This document shows positions 5,834-6,556 of a stretch of DNA of 6,556 nt, in pieces. The number at the start of each line of letters is the position of its first letter. The stretch's first letter is position 1. The translations under genes and the position numbers were made by a program. The stretch comes from Verrucomicrobiales bacterium (GTDB lineage: Bacteria > Verrucomicrobiota > Verrucomicrobiia > Verrucomicrobiales > DEV007), in contig PAHQ01000057.1 of the NCBI GenBank assembly GCA_002705125.1, positions 33,415 through 39,970 of the forward strand. Direction: 5' to 3'. Below the pieces are notes generated by a model. It ran no database searches. It saw nothing but the letters and a program-made list of their open reading frames with translations, and was not told the DNA's origin.

Positions 5834-6556
5834 TTAGGCTGTAGCAGCTATCCCCCCTTGAGTAACTCCTGGGGCAGGAAGCATACTGCTTCCCATCAAA
5901 TACATATCAATAGATCTGGCAGCACCTCTTCCTTCATTTATAGCCCAAACCACTAAAGATTGTCCACGGCGACAATCGCCTGCAGTGAAAACACCTTCAA
6001 TATTTGATGTGAATTTTCCATGTTCCCCTGTGAATGTTTGCCAGTTCCCTCTTGGATTTTGTTTATCAATACCAAGCATTTCGCCAATCTCCAATTCAGG
6101 TCCAACGAATCCAGTCGCAAGCAGAACAAGATCAGCTGGCCACTCTTTCTCAGAACCCTCCACTTCGGTAAAGGGAGCTCCGCCTTCAACAGGCTTTGAC
6201 CAATCCACTTCAACTGTTTTCACTCCTTTTACTTGACCGTTTTCATTACCCACAAATTCTTTAGCCAGTACATGGTAAGCTCTAGGGTCATTTCCATTCT
6301 TAGCTTTATTCTCAGCATGAGAATAATCAAGCCTATAAATTCTTGGCCATTGCGGCCATGGATTATTTGAAGCTCTCTCCTCAGGAGGCTTATCCAACAA
6401 TTCAAAATTAACAACATCTTTGCAACCATGTCTCAAAGATGTACCAATACAATCAGCACCAGTATCACCACCACCTATCACAATAACATGTTTATCCTTT
6501 GCTGATGTATAAAAACCATTTTCAAGCTTAGAATCCAAAAGACTCTTCGTATTGCG
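5834..6556 (-). CDS. gltD: Glutamate synthase small (beta) subunit, C-terminal half, partial at window edge
   Basis: This is the small subunit of bacterial NADPH-dependent glutamate synthase (GOGAT). It takes electrons from NADPH and passes them via FAD and Fe-S clusters to the large subunit GltB, which makes two glutamates from glutamine and 2-oxoglutarate. The visible 240 residues open at the right edge (first full codon CGC, Arg) and correspond to about the last half of a roughly 480-residue protein. The NAD(P)H-binding GGGDTG motif is at fragment residues 28-33, followed by the family signatures NNPWPQWPR and [12 protein letters not shown]. The second FAD motif, [23 protein letters not shown], starts near 188. 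The missing N-terminal part should hold the Fe-S ligands and the first FAD GxGxxG. An apparent TTG start at 6538 is only an internal Leu codon. The last 14 residues ([13 protein letters not shown] region) form a Gly/Ala tail. gltB would be expected upstream, outside the window. Similar domains occur in PreT/NfnB-type reductases, but these signatures favour GltD. Confidence 0.97.
   Translation of the reverse strand, partial: RNTKSLLDSKLENGFYTSAKDKHVIVIGGGDTGADCIGTSLRHGCKDVVNFELLDKPPEERASNNPWPQWPRIYRLDYSHAENKAKNGNDPRAYHVLAKEFVGNENGQVKGVKTVEVDWSKPVEGGAPFTEVEGSEKEWPADLVLLATGFVGPELEIGEMLGIDKQNPRGNWQTFTGEHGKFTSNIEGVFTAGDCRRGQSLVVWAINEGRGAARSIDMYLMGSSMLPAPGVTQGGIAATA

Noticed and set aside
5953..6429. 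Several overlapping open frames on both strands opposite or within gltD, and similar ones inside the M23, M20 and xylA genes
   Set aside because: They lie entirely inside strongly supported genes, have no recognisable motifs, and have low-complexity or out-of-frame composition typical of shadows.
5834..6538. A complete 234-residue protein starting at TTG 6538
   Set aside because: The frame stays open to the window edge with GltD-like residues (RNTKSLL), and the protein lacks the N-terminal half of GltD. It is a truncated view of a longer gene.

Overview
The window is an ordinary-looking stretch of AT-rich bacterial chromosome with seven protein-coding genes packed tightly on two convergent blocks. 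I see no RNA gene, transposon, CRISPR array or phage gene. The housekeeping enzymes (GltD, XylA) and the style of the unknown proteins point to a free-living Gram-negative-type bacterium. My best guess is a marine, low-GC Verrucomicrobiota of the Opitutia type. This is an impression from protein wording only, because no phylogenetic marker is present. Canonical AGGAGG ribosome sites are missing in front of essentially every start.

Plus-strand block (about 100-1736): a small exported or membrane-anchored protein whose core resembles the periplasmic P1-head domain of SecD, then 18 nt later a secreted M23 (LytM-type) peptidoglycan endopeptidase with complete zinc ligands and an uncharacterised C-terminal third. 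Both genes are in the same reading frame, separated by one TAG and six codons. They look co-transcribed and both act outside the cytoplasmic membrane.

Minus-strand block (6556 down to 1737), in transcription order: the C-terminal half of gltD (glutamate synthase small subunit, running off the right edge), an unrecognised 177-residue Trp/Arg-rich protein, xylA (class II xylose isomerase with all catalytic and metal residues), a short site-2-protease-type M50 membrane metalloprotease, and an M20 family dipeptidase. Gaps are 53, 67, 69 and 17 nt with no convincing terminator, so read-through along the block is plausible. The genes do not form one obvious pathway: nitrogen assimilation, pentose isomerisation and proteolysis sit side by side, and xylA has no xylB, transporter or regulator in view.

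The two blocks meet tail to tail with no spacer: the M23 stop ends at 1736 and the M20 stop begins at 1737. The most interesting signals are the free-standing SecD-P1-like protein beside an M23 peptidase, and a perfect extended -10 element (TGCTATAAT) filling the 17-nt M50-M20 gap, placed so that its transcript would be leaderless. I did not find strong evidence for a new multi-gene system.
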